Assembly (NCBI GenBank): GCA_035048815.1 | Contig: JAUCBN010000028.1 | Location: forward strand, 6,751,001-6,815,000 | DNA length: 64,000 bases | Reading direction: 5' to 3' | From: Abelmoschus esculentus | Lineage: Eukaryota; Streptophyta; Magnoliopsida; Malvales; Malvaceae | Part shown: positions 37,739 through 49,046 of the stretch, piece by piece | Position numbering within the stretch: position 1 is the first letter of the stretch | Layout of the letters: every line of letters starts with the position of its first letter | The notes under the pieces: generated by a model | What the model was told of the DNA's origin: nothing | The model's input: the letters and a program-made list of their open reading frames with translations, nothing else | Database searches by the model: none | Program-made: the position numbers and the translations under genes

Positions 37739-39279
37739 ACTCTCCATGCTTTTCCTTGTCTCCCAAGTTGCCTCTTCAAGTTGCCTGAAGCAAACAAGTG
37801 AGAAAACTGCTCCTCCATGCTTTTCCTTATCTCCCAAGTTACCTCTTCAACACCTTGGTGCCTACAAAGCACTTTAACCAAATCTATGGTCTTCCCTCGA
37901 AGAACCTTTGTATCAACATCCAAGATATTCACTAGTTCCTCCTCATAACTCATATTCACTCTTAACTCAATCTCCTCAATCGAAACAACATGAAAAGGAT
38001 CTGATCTATATCTACGAAGCATCGATACATGAAAAACATCATGCATCCTACTCAACTGCTCTGGCAAACTCAACCGATAAGCAACAGGACCAACACGCTC
38101 CAACACCTCATACGGTCCAATGAAATGAGGACTCAACTTACCCTTATTTCTAAACCTCATCACTTTCATTCATGGAGAAACCTTAAGAAACACTTTATCC
38201 CCAACAACATACTCTATCTCTCTGCGCTTCAAATCGGAATAGGACTTTTTCATATCCGAAGCTTCCTTAAGCTTAGCACAAACAAGCTTAACCTTCTCAT
38301 CCGTATCTTTCAACACTTGATGCAAAGAAACATATTTCTGTCCAACTTCCTTCCAACACAAGGGTGTACGACACTTATGCCCATATAAAGCCTCAAAGGG
38401 TGCCATCTGTAAACTAGCCTAAAAGCTATTATTATAAGCAAACTCCATCAAAAGCAACTGTCTTTACCAAGAACCTTGAAACTCAATGATGCAATATCTC
38501 AACATATCCTCCAAGGTCTGAATAACACGCTCAGACTGACCATCTGTCTGTGGATGATAAGCTGTACTAAAACTAAGCCTCGTGCCCAAATTCGCCTGCA
38601 AACATTTCCAAAACTTAGAGGTAAACCGCGGATCTCTATCCGATATGATCGACTTAGGCACACCATGCAACCTTACCACCTCAGAGATATACAACTCCGC
38701 CAACCTATCCATGGAATACGTTGTATGCACGACAAGAAAATATACACACTTCGTAAACTTATCAACAATCACCCATATAGAATCCTTTTTGGACGACGCT
38801 AATGGTAACCCCGTCACAAAATCCATGGTGATTCTCTCCTACTTCCATTATAGAACTTGAATCGTTTGCAACAAACCTACAGGAAACTGATGTTCAACTT
38901 TCACCCGCTGACACACCATACACCGAGACACAAACTCTGTCATATCTTTCTTCAGTCCAACCCAAAAGTATACACTTTTGAGATCTCTATACATCTTCAC
39001 ACTACCTGGATGCATAGCAAACGAACTAGTATGAGCTTCCGCCAAGATAGCTTGCCTCAACTCAACATCATCCGGCACCACAATCCGACCTCTAAAACAC
39101 AACACCTCATCATCATCAAAATGATACTCGGTCATTCTACCCTCAGCGATATCCTCTACAAAAGGAACCAAAGACTCATCCTCTAACTATTTCACCTTTA
39201 TCATCTCAACCAAGATAGGTTTTACTCACAACTCAGCTACCAAACCGTCTTCCTTAGAAATACTCAACCTAGCAAACAT
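37739..39279 (-). pseudogene. Integrase and chromodomain of element E
   Basis: From right to left: zinc-binding domain (39171-38848; ...HPGSVKMYRDLKSVYFWVG..., CMVCQRVK); core DFVTGLP (38820), ISDRDPRFTSKFW and YHPQTDGQSERVIQTLEDML, giving Asp, Asp, Glu; then the C-terminal GPYEVLERVGPVAYRLSLP block and a chromodomain (EELVNILDVDTKVLRG ... EEVTWEIRKSMEEQFSHLF) at about 38010-37800. Stops separate the pieces at 38827-38847, 38407-38463 and 38170. The frame runs into the LTR at 37738. Confidence 0.85.
37743..37849 (-). repeat. 36-bp direct repeat joining chromodomain end and polypurine tract
   Basis: Bases 37743-37778 and 37814-37849 match at 34 of 36 positions, 71 bp apart. One copy encodes the chromodomain tail (EEVTWEIRKSM) and the other, next to the LTR, serves as the purine-rich GGGAGACAAGGAAAAG tract. 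Confidence 0.85.
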
Positions 39280-39837
39280 TGTAAAACCCTTAGCCTGGCC
39301 TAGACGGAACTGGCATTAACGGGTCACACGAGGAATATCGAACCAAACCCACGAAAGTCCGATTCGATAAATAACCCTGAAAACCAATATATATTTTTTA
39401 GATGTATAATTATGTCCCTACATGTCTTGGTCTCATACAAAGCATTAACGGAAGCAATCCGATCACAAACAAGCATCCGATTAAACACTTAAGTGAATTA
39501 AGGACTAAAACGTAAAACTTTTAAATTCTAATGACAAAGTAGAAATTATTTTCATCAAAGTTCAATTAAATATACAAGTATCTCTCACGGAAAATTTCAA
39601 ATCAAACGGAGTATTCTAGCATTGTTAATTGCATGTTTCACCAATTTAGGGACCGAAATGTAAATCTTTCAAATTACAAGGACTTCGTCCAAATTAAGTT
39701 AGCTATCTTGAAATTAAATCAACTTTATGCATCCATGTGAAATTTCAGCTCAAAATAACATCTGTAGGTACACTAATTGAACAAAGATAGATATCCATGA
39801 CTAAAATGTAATTTTCATTAACTATCAATTTCTGGCA

Positions 39838-40035
39838 GTCAAAGGTTTCGAAATCTTCCATAAAGGTTTTGAAAATTTACTAAAAAGGTTTCGAAACTTC
39901 TCTGAAAGCTTCAAAACTTTTCATATTGTAACTTTCCAGAATCGAAATTGCCCGCAAGGTTTCAAAACCTTCCTGAACGTTTTGAAACTGTTTGGCAAAG
40001 GTTTCGAAACCTTCCCTAAGGTTTTGAAACTTTGG
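39838..40035. repeat. AAGGTTTCGAAACCTT palindrome cluster in solo LTR
   Basis: About eight copies of GGTTTCGAAACC or GGTTTTGAAAC/GGTTTCAAAACC variants. They occupy the place where the LTR of E has GGTATCGATACC copies. Confidence 0.75.
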
Positions 40036-40876
40036 GTATGGAACCCAAAAGTTACGTCACACTAAGTGAATATTATCGACTCACTACCCAACCGTTAACC
40101 ACCACCAACTATATGCATAAATCCTAAGCATAATGAACAACATAAACCATACTAACATTAACATCAAGAACCTCAAATAACCTATAGGCATGCTTCCTAA
40201 AATATGGTTAGAAAAGAGGATGTTCAAGCTTGTGCAAGTGTACATGCTTTCTTTGATAAGGTTTAAAATAAAGAACAATCATGTATACTCATGCTTTAGG
40301 CAATCCAAAATATTATTACATTCCAACAACAATAGCTCAAGCAAAATATAGTCTCTTTACAAGTCTAAAACCAATTAATACACTCACTTCAACATAGGAT
40401 TGGTTTACACATTGCCAAGTCCCAACTTATTTGCCAAAATATACCAATAACTATGTAGCTTTTCCCCTTGGTGCTCTTGCTCCAAATGCAGCTCAAAGAT
40501 GTCTGTATTGCTCTGCAAAGATGAAAGAAGAGCTTAAGCACAACATGCTTAGTGAGGAAGCTCCAACAAAATCATCTATGCATCAACTTAAAACCATATT
40601 TAAACCATAGTTTGCAATGCATCATTAAAATCATGCATGATTAACATTCCACGTTCATGTCTATAATATCAAATTACTTTCTTGAGTATGTTCAACATTA
40701 TCAATATATTTCATGAATGATGCACAATGTTCTCTTTTAATCCATGTATGCATATTGGCTTCTAGTGATCACTTATTGTGAACCTTAAGTTCACCGAATA
40801 TACGGATCCATTGTTAGAGACCATTAGTCTCGTCATGACACAAAGTTACCATTGACATGACACGAAGTCACCATTA

Positions 40877-40976
40877 TTAGCTCTACCACGCACGGTTAGA
40901 CACATAGTCACCCTTGTTACGTGTAGACAGCTCTACCACGCACGATTGGACACAAAGTCACCCTTGTTACGTGTAG
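40877..40976 (-). repeat. 50-bp tandem repeat in solo LTR
   Basis: Two units of about 50 bp containing CTACCACGCAC...CACCCTTGTTACGTGTAG; the same pair is found inverted in LTR fragment F (48169-48266). Confidence 0.8.
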
Positions 40977-42876
40977 GCAATATTCTTTATTCTCAATAAT
41001 GTTTATAGTGCACTCAAGACAATCCTAATGACATGTCATTCGTATTCGAATCTAAAGTTAGTATCACTAAGCCAATATCATAATCAAATGTGCATGATAA
41101 TTTGCTGCTCATAATGCATGCATAATATGTTCACAAATGAACCAAATATCATGCCCAACGGCATCATCAATTTCAAGGCAAATAACCACATAATATTCCA
41201 ATTCATTTTCAGCTCATAATGCATCCATAATGTGCTCAACAAATTAACCGAAAGTCAGGCCCAATGAAACCTTTAATTTTAAGGCAAATAACCACATATA
41301 TTTCAAATTCATTCTTCATGTTTCCCTAATCATGAATGTCTTTTTAAACCATGCATTTTCAGCAAGTATCTCATGCATGCATCATTTCAAAATCATACTT
41401 ATGCATTTCCAAAAATCTCATTGAGTTATCATCATAAATGCCTTTACCGAAAATAGCCGGAACTTATGATAATGCATCAAAATCATTTACTTTACTTACT
41501 CTTGAACTACGGAAAGTTTTCACGTTATTCCATAGACCCCAAAACAGAACCGAACCAATGTTATTCGCTTTTAGTCCGAAATAACTCACCGACAAGCGAA
41601 ACGAGCCCTCGCTGATGCTCCGATGGCAACGCCAATGCACCAACCACTTAAGCACCTTCTTGCACTACCTCTACATCATTAAAAATAGAGCATATTCACA
41701 TCATAACATGCTCAAACCAGCAGCCACATCAAACCTCCACAAAACTACCAAAAACTTAGCCGAAAAGACCGAAAACTAAGCCGAAACGCATTCGAACAAC
41801 ATCATCCCAAAACCTAATGATTCTAACATCCAATACACTTCAATTATGAACCAAAAACACATATAAACCATCCTTATAATTCCAACAATATTAAAACACC
41901 TAAAACAGCCCCTAAAATAACCGAAAATCACCTTAAAACAACACTGATTGCATTATTCCGGGATTAAATTAATGTGCCATCAATTTAAGACTCATTTAAT
42001 CATTTAATTGACATAATAATATAATTAAATTAACCTAATTACAACATTAATTGAGATCTAAAAAGATTTCACAAAAATCCTCATAAAATCATTAGATCTA
42101 GAATTAAAAACATGAAATCAAGTTCCACTTAATGATTAGCAAGCTAATACTTGGGAATTTCAATAAAGAACCTTAAGAAAAGATTAAAATTCAGCAAAAT
42201 TACTTTAGGGATTTGATTCACCAAAAGATGAGAAATCCTCTCCTTGATTTCTTAAAAATTGATGTTGATTTGTAAAAATTAATGAGTAGGCTTTGAAGAG
42301 AATGAAATGATGAACAAAATGCAACAAATCTTGTTGAAAAAGATGAAGAAATCAACAAGTAATTGAAGAAAATTGATGAAGAAGATGAAGAGAAAATAAG
42401 GAGAAAATATGAGAGAAAATGATGAGAAAATAAGTGATTATGGAAGAAAATAAAATTATCATCTTTTAAAACTATTTATAAAAAACAATTTTGGTGGATA
42501 AATTATTAATTAAAATTAAATTGGGTTTATGAACCTCTAAGGATTCTAAGTATATCTCGCTCTCCAATTTAGTCACTAAAAATTGAATTTTTTGAAAATC
42601 ACACATTTAGTCCCCAAATCTTTTCCAAAATTGTAATTTGATCACCAGTACATAATTAAGCTCAATTAAAAATAAATTTAAAGTTTAAATTACATTCTTT
42701 TAATTTTAAAACATTATTTTAATATTCCTAAACCATTTCAAAATATTATTACTTGTCTGATTAAAATATTATTATTTTAATTTTCCCGGAATAACGAATC
42801 GAAGAACCCGATTTGACCCGAATCGAATTCCCTAAACCATCACTCAAACTACTAACCCCAAAATCGGGATGTTACA

Positions 42877-43307
42877 AATATCACTCTCAACTCAATCGCC
42901 GTCTTACAGCTCAAAGCATCAGCTACCACATTAGCTTTTCCCAGATGATACTTTATAGTCAAATCATAATCCTTAAGCAACTCCATCCATCTTCGTTGTC
43001 TAAGGTTCAAATCCTTTTATGACATGAGAAATTTTAAACTCTTATGATCCGTATATATAGTATACTTTTCACCATACAAATAATGTCTCCAAATCTTCAA
43101 AGCAAACACCATCGTCGCAAGCTTCAAATCATGCGTCAGATAGTTCTTCTCATGCACCCTTAATTGTCCAGAAGCATAAGGTACAACCTTCTCTTCTTGC
43201 ATCAAAACACACCCGAGACCAACATATGATGCATCACTATAAACCACAAAATCCTTACCGGATTTGTGTTGAACTAACACCAGAGCACTAGTCAACACCT
43301 CCTTCAA
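42877..43307 (-). pseudogene. RNase H of element E
   Basis: Contains FVVYSDASYVGLGCVLMQ (first catalytic Asp region), YLTHDLKLATMVFALKIWRHYLYG and YTIYTDHKSLKF. A stop follows at about 43017; the tail LRQRRWMELLKDYD reaches the solo LTR. Its frame differs from that of RT. Confidence 0.85.
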
Positions 43308-43471
43308 TTTCTTAAAACTCTTTTGTTGACTTTCTTTCCACTCAAAAGGAACCTTTTTTGCAAGAGCTTGGTCATAGGAGTAGAAATGCTCGAAAACCCC
43401 TCAACAAGCCTACGATAATATCCAACCAAGCCTAAAAAACTCTAAACCTCTGACACCGACGTCGGTTGCTT

Positions 43472-44029
43472 CTAGCCCATAACAACCTCTATCTTTTTCG
43501 GATCAACACTAATACCCTTCTCCGACACCATATGACCAAGAAACACTACTTCCTTTAACCAGAACTCACACTTACTCAACTTAGCATACAACTGGTTCTC
43601 TTTCAACGCTTGCAACACTATCCACAAATATTGATCATGATCTTCCTCGGTACGTGAATACACGAGGATATGATCTATGAATACTACCATAAACTGATCC
43701 AAGTATTCATGAAACACCCGGTTCATCATATCCATAAAAGCAGTAGGGGCATTCGTCAACCCAAACGACATTACCAAAAACTCATAATTGTCATACCTTG
43801 TTCGGCAAGCTGTTTTCAACACATCTTCCTCTTTTACCTTCAACTGATAATACCCCGATCTTAAATCAATCTTCGAAAACACACTTGCTACTCGAAATTG
43901 ATCAAAAAAATTGTCAATCCTTGGCAAAAGATACTTATTCTTCGAGGTCAACTTATTCAGTTGCCGATAGTCAATGCACATCCTCATAGTCCATCCTTCT
44001 TTTTCACAAATAATACCGGTGCACCCCAA
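43472..44029 (-). pseudogene. Reverse transcriptase of element E (catalytic Asp changed)
   Basis: 185-codon frame with MRMCIDYRQLNKLTSKNKY, VASVFSKIDLRSGYYQLKV, SFGLTNAPTAFMDMMNRVF and the active site VFIDHILVYSR (near 43670-43700). The second Asp of the usual FIDD is His, so polymerase activity should be lost. Shifted by frame from gag-pro. Confidence 0.85.
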
Positions 44030-44070
44030 GGTGACACGCTCGATCGAATAAAACCTCGGTCAAGCAAATC

Positions 44071-45899
44071 CTACAACTGCATCTTCAACTCCTTTAACTC
44101 CTTAGGTGCTATGTGATAAGGAGCAATAGACACCGGATTAGTACAAGTATAAGTCTCGATACTAAACTCCACATCGCGATCGGGAGATAATCCTGGCAAC
44201 TCCTCAGGAAATACTTCCAGAAAATCGCATACAGTTTGAATGTCCTGCACGCGAACCTCTCTTATCCTTAGGTTCATCACAAAAGCTAGATATGCCATAC
44301 CACCATGTTGCATCAACTTTTCCGCTTGTAAGACCGAAACCACATTGGAAAAGAATTCGATATACCCACTCTTTACTACAACCTCACCAACATCGAACAA
44401 CCTCAAGGTAACCCGCTTCTTTTCAAAATCTACCACTGCTTTATGCTCCGTCAACTAGTCAACACCCAAGATAAGATCAAAATCATGAAACGGTAACTCC
44501 ATCAAATCGACCTCAAAGACATGCCCTTGCACTTCCAATAGACACCTTCTATACAACTTCCTTATGGTAACCGTCTCCTCCAAAGAACTTGTAACCACAA
44601 CCCTCACGTCTAAAACCTCAACAGGGATATCCAACAGATATGCATGCTTACTCAAAACATAAGAATGCGTAGATCCTGAATCTATCAAATAAAACAACAA
44701 TACATTTTGCAAAGAAAAGGTAACTGCAACCACATCTGTAGCATTACGGGTCTCATGCTGTGCATAGACTCTACACCCGTCACCCTGCCTCTGGAAAGGA
44801 CCTCTACCTCCTTCGTGTCCTCTACCAGGTACCACAACAACCTCATCTCGGTTACCCGTCTCTCCAGTAAACCTCGGGTAATCCCGCTTCTTGTGATCCT
44901 TTGATCCACAACCAATGCATGCACCAATGGCCCACCAACACTCTCCCGGATGACGCTTAGAACATAGGTTACACACCGTGATATCACCACCACCTCTACC
45001 AAACTGCTGAGCACAACCGCTGTACCCAAAATCACCACGACATCGGTTAGCTCTATATCGGTTGTTCCGAAACTTCTTACCCTTACTACCTTGAGCACTA
45101 TCCTCAACAGGCCTCTTTCCAACATCGAAAGACTTCCTAGCCTTCCTCAAAGATTCCTCGACATCCTTAGCTTGGTTCACCAACACATCAAACTCCATAT
45201 ACTCAGCAGCTAACAGATATGTCTTAATCTTAGGATCCAAACCATATCAGAACCTGTCACATCTCTTCCGTTCCGTAGGGACCAAATCAGGAGCATAGTC
45301 ACTCAACCTAATGAACTATATTTCATACTCAACCACTGACATAACACCCAACACCAAAGCCATAAACTCCCTCTTCCTAACAACCTCAGACCGAGGACAC
45401 AAAAACTTCTGCACAAAGACGATCCTGAAATACTCCCATATCATATTAGCAGCAGCTATTCCCGCTTTTGTGGTAGTCCACCACCTATAAGCATCTCCCT
45501 GGAGCAATGAGACCACACATCCCATCCTCCAGGTACCTTGGAAATCCATTTGGTCCAGAATCCTCTCAGTACTGGCCAACCACTCCTCAACTGAGCTCGA
45601 GTTAGACCCACGAAACTCAACACCGCCCAAGCTACGCAGACGCTCCAACAGTAGCCCTAGGATAACCACTACGGCAAGAACGGGAGCCAGAATATGCACT
45701 TCATCCATTGTAACCTGAAACGCACCCATCATAGCCTGTATGAACGGGGCATACTCTCTAAACTGGCCTCCTAAAGGAACCGGGGGCACATCAATGGGTG
45801 GGTAGGAGGAAATGACTCATCTCTAACAGTCGTCTCACCCTCTGCCTAACCATCGGTGATCATGTTCGCACTAGCACGCGTCTCTCATCTTGGAGGCAT
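44071..45899 (-). pseudogene. gag and protease of element E (stops)
   Basis: Start ATG at 45899 (MPPR) hits TGA at codon 5. Capsid-like region 45789-45316, then a TAG and a TGA (45313, near 45243). Zinc knuckles: CNLCSKRHPGEC and CIGCGSKDHKKRDY; the last ligand is Tyr in place of Cys. Protease: LIDSGSTHSYV and FDLILGVDWL-type end, then a stop at 44455; the pre-RT linker ends at 44071. Confidence 0.85.
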
Positions 45900-46167
45900 A
45901 ATCCAATTACTTCAAACATGCAATTTAAAACATAATATTAGAACATAATAAACTTATATTCGAGCAAGATCCAAGGGAAACCGAAGAGCATCTGAAAATA
46001 TATTGGCATTGGTAATGTGTAACCGACAATCCTTTTTAACCATCATCATTCAAGGTACAATCACAATGTATAGGTATTCAAACATCAATAACATATCACG
46101 TTCGATCTTACACTTTAGCAAACTAACCATACAGCTTAGCAATCCTACACACACTTTAACAAACCTA

Positions 46168-46179
46168 GCTCTGATACCA
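46168..46179 (-). promoter_or_regulatory. Primer-binding site of element E
   Basis: GCTCTGATACCA on the plus strand, the complement of TGGTATCAGAGC (initiator-Met tRNA type), five bases inside the right LTR. Confidence 0.9.
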
Positions 46180-46184
46180 CCAAA

Positions 46185-46400
46185 TGTAACCTCCTTGATC
46201 CGGCTTAGACAAAATCGACACTAATGGGTTACACAGGGAATATCAAATCAAACCCATGAAGATCCGATTCAATAAGCAACCCTGAAAACCGATATGTTTT
46301 TTTATCTTTAACTAGATGAACAATTAAATTCCTATGTATGGCAGGTTCATGCAAATCAAGAATGAAGGCATTCGAAATACAATTAAACATTCAATTAACA
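46185..46400 (-). repeat. 5' LTR fragment of element E, truncated by F
   Basis: Matches the first 216 bases (plus-strand reading) of the left LTR 34861 onward with scattered substitutions, then stops at the TGTAACATCC start of F. Confidence 0.85.
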
Positions 46401-48313
46401 TGTAACATCCCGTTTTTGGGTTATTAGTTTAGGCTTAGTTAGGGGAATTTGATTCGGGACGAATCGGGTTCTCTGGTTCCTTAATTCCGGGAAAAAAATA
46501 AAATAAGGATATTTTTAATTAAGAAAAATAATAATTTGGAAGGTGGTTTGAAATATTAAAAATATGTTTCAAAAATTTAAAAGAAAATAATTTGGATTTT
46601 AAAATGATTTTTAATTATGCTTAATTATGCATAAATGACCAATTTGTAATTTTTGGAAAATTGAGGGACTATTTTGTAATTTTCGGCAATTTACATGTTT
46701 TAGTGACTAAATTGAAAAGCAAGCTAAACTTAGAATCCTTAGAGGGCCATAAACCCATTTCTAATTTTTAATGATGATTTATTCACCAAAAGGTACTTTT
46801 AATTACTTTAATTGGATTTTTAATCATTTTTCTCAAAAAAACCACTTTTATCTCATTTTCTCTCCACTTTCTCTTCATCTTTTCTCTTCAATTTCTTGCT
46901 GATTTTTGTATCTTTTTCCACAAAGATTACATCACTTGCATCATCTTTCCATCCTTTACAAAACCTAAGCATCAATTTTATCAAATCTATATCAAATTGC
47001 AAGGAATCAAGAAGGGGAAAAATACATATTTTTGGTGAATAGATCTTGAAGGTAATTTTCTGGATTTTTATTCTTTTCTAAGGTTCTTTATTGAAATTCC
47101 CAAGTATTAGCTTGCTAATCTTTGAATAAAAACTTGATTCCATGTTTTTAATGTTAGATCTAGTGATTTTGTGATATTTTTGTGAAATCTTTTTGGATCT
47201 CATTTAATGCTGGAAATTAGATGGATTCAATCATGCTTTTATGTTGATTTAATGATTAATTGAGTCTTGATTTGATATCACATTAATTTAATCCCAGAAT
47301 AATGCAATCGGTGTAGTTTTAAGGTGCTTTTCGGTTGTTTTATGGGCTGTTTTAGATGCTTAAATGTTGCTGGAGATATAAGAATGGTTTGGATGTGTTT
47401 TTGGATCATAATTGAGATGGATTAGATGTTAGATTCATTGGGTTTTAGGCCGATGTTGTTCGGATGCGTTTCGGCTAAGTTTACGGTTTTTTCGGCTAAG
47501 TTTTCGGTAGTTTAATGGTGATCGATATGGATGTTGGTTTGAGCATGTTATGATGTGAGAATGCTCTGTTTTTAATGTTATAGAAGAGGTACAAGAAGAT
47601 GCTTGATTGCTGGTGCGTTGGTGCGATCATCGGATAGCGGCGAAAGCTTGTTTCGCTTGTTGGTGAGTGGTTACGGATTTTTAAGCGAATCGCGTTTGGT
47701 ACGTTCTGTTTTGGGGGCTATGGAAGTGTGTGAAAACCTTTCATAGTTCAAGAGTAAGTAAAGTATTTGTTTTGTTAAACCGATATGAGTTTCGGCTATA
47801 TTTTATAAAGACATTATGTTGGTAATGCAATGAGATTTATGCAAATGCATGAGCATGATTTGAAATGATGCATACATGGGAAATTACTTGCTGAAATGCA
47901 TAGCTTATTTAGCATCCATGATTATGGAAGAATTATGAGAAATGATTTGGAATATATGTGGTTAATTGCCTTATACATGATGGTGTCTTTGGGCATGGCT
48001 TTGGTTCATTTGTTGAACATTTTATGCATGCATTATGAGCAACAAGTTATCATGCACATTTGATTATGATATTGGCTTAGTGACACTAACTTTAGATTCG
48101 AATACGAATGACATGTCATTAGGATTGTCTTAAGTGCACTATAATCAAAACTGAGTATACAGAATATTGCCTACACGTAACAAGGGTGACTTTGTGTCCA
48201 ATCGTGCGTGGTAGAGCCGCCTACACGTAACAAGGGTGACTATGTGTCCGATCGTGCGTGGTAGTGCTAATGGTGACTTCGTGTCATGTCAATGGTGACT
48301 TCGTGTCATGACG
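46401..48313 (+). repeat. LTR fragment F, E family, opposite orientation
   Basis: Starts TGTAACATCCCG, which is the inverse complement of the end of E's LTR, and continues for 1.9 kb through the 50-bp tandem repeats. It ends within CGTGTCATGACGA at about 48313, where the sister LTR would go on with GACTAATGG. No internal region. Inserted into the right LTR of E. Confidence 0.8.
48169..48266 (+). repeat. 50-bp tandem repeat in LTR F
   Basis: Two copies beginning GCCTACACGTAACAAGGG and ending CGTGCGTGGTAG, 50 bp apart. Confidence 0.85.
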
Positions 48314-48987
48314 AAGTTAGAATTGCAAAGAGCAAGCAAACTTTGATATTTTATTGCATTGAAACAAGAATCAAAATACAACTCCTCTCACAAATACTCG
48401 ACAACCTTCACCAAACCCTAAGAAAACTTAGAACATAATGGGAAGAATTGTTCTTAAAACTCTCTCAAAAGTTGGCTCTCTAGATCTCTTGTCTCTATAA
48501 CCCCTAGGACGAATATGTCTTATATAGGCTTGGCCTAGGGAAAACCTTTCCTAATTAGAGTACAACTTGGAGTAGGGAACAAGTTATGTACATAGGGTAA
48601 ATATTTCCAAGTTTGATCTTCTAGAAGGTTTCATCCCGCGTGGCCTTGTCATTGGGCTTTTATTATGTTGTTCAGCTCCGACTCTTGAGCTTCTTGTTCA
48701 GCAACGTTCTCCGCATTTTTCTCCTTCAACTGCCAGCCATATTGCTTTTTCTCTTCTGCTGCCTCGCATCAGGTCCTACCTCAGCCTGTTTTTGCTGCCT
48801 CTATAGTACTTGTTCCTGCACAAATAAGAAAATGCAATAAAGTATGCCTTTTCTACAAATATAATCTTTAAAGGTGTAATCCCTAAATATATCATATTAA
48901 GCCCATGTATTGGTTCAAGTAGGTATAGAATTGATGATAAGTGCCCATGAAAAGTGTAGAAAGTGATATTAAGTTGAGCACTTATCA
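48314..48987 (-). repeat. Athila-like LTR fragment, minus strand
   Basis: On the minus strand it begins TGATAAGTGCTC at 48987 and matches LTR D/C in its central part (TATATAAGACA near 48510; TCTCACAAATACTCGACAACCTT at 48385 in plus reading). It breaks off at 48314 against F. Its outer edge abuts gag sequence of G. Confidence 0.75.
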
Positions 48988-49046
48988 ATGAGGATGAAAC
49001 CAAATCCTCCATAGGAACAAGATCAACCTCTGGTAGAAGCTGCCCT
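48988..49046 (+). pseudogene. gag of element G, 5' piece
   Basis: Short stretch reading ...EQDQPLVEAA just before element C; it continues beyond C at 54763 with PELVAPAIQNVQK. Its left edge is the LTR fragment boundary. Confidence 0.5.

Larger units (their letters stand above)
39280..42876 (-). mobile_element. Solo LTR of the E family (3597 bp) inserted in pol of E
   Basis: Plus-strand ends TGTAAAACCCTTAG and GGGATGTTACA, same orientation as E. Flanks AACAT (39275-39279) and AATAT (42877-42881) agree at 4 of 5 bases, as an old target duplication. Pol reads RNase H side to the right, integrase side to the left, so it split E between RNase H and integrase. No internal region, hence a solo LTR. 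Confidence 0.85.
34861..46400 (-). mobile_element. Element E: chromodomain Ty3-gypsy retrotransposon with nested inserts
   Basis: Reading right to left on the minus strand: LTR fragment (46185-46400, cut by F), Met-tRNA primer site, gag, protease, RT, RNase H, a 3.6-kb solo LTR inserted in pol, integrase, chromodomain, polypurine tract and 3' LTR (34861-37738). Domain order and chromodomain place it in the Del/Tekay group of chromoviruses. Frames 0, 1 and 2 are used in turn, with stops, so it is defective. Confidence 0.9.

Noticed and set aside
38476..39186. Plus-strand frames over the integrase of element E
   Set aside because: They mirror the minus-strand integrase, whose DDE and zinc motifs are readable.
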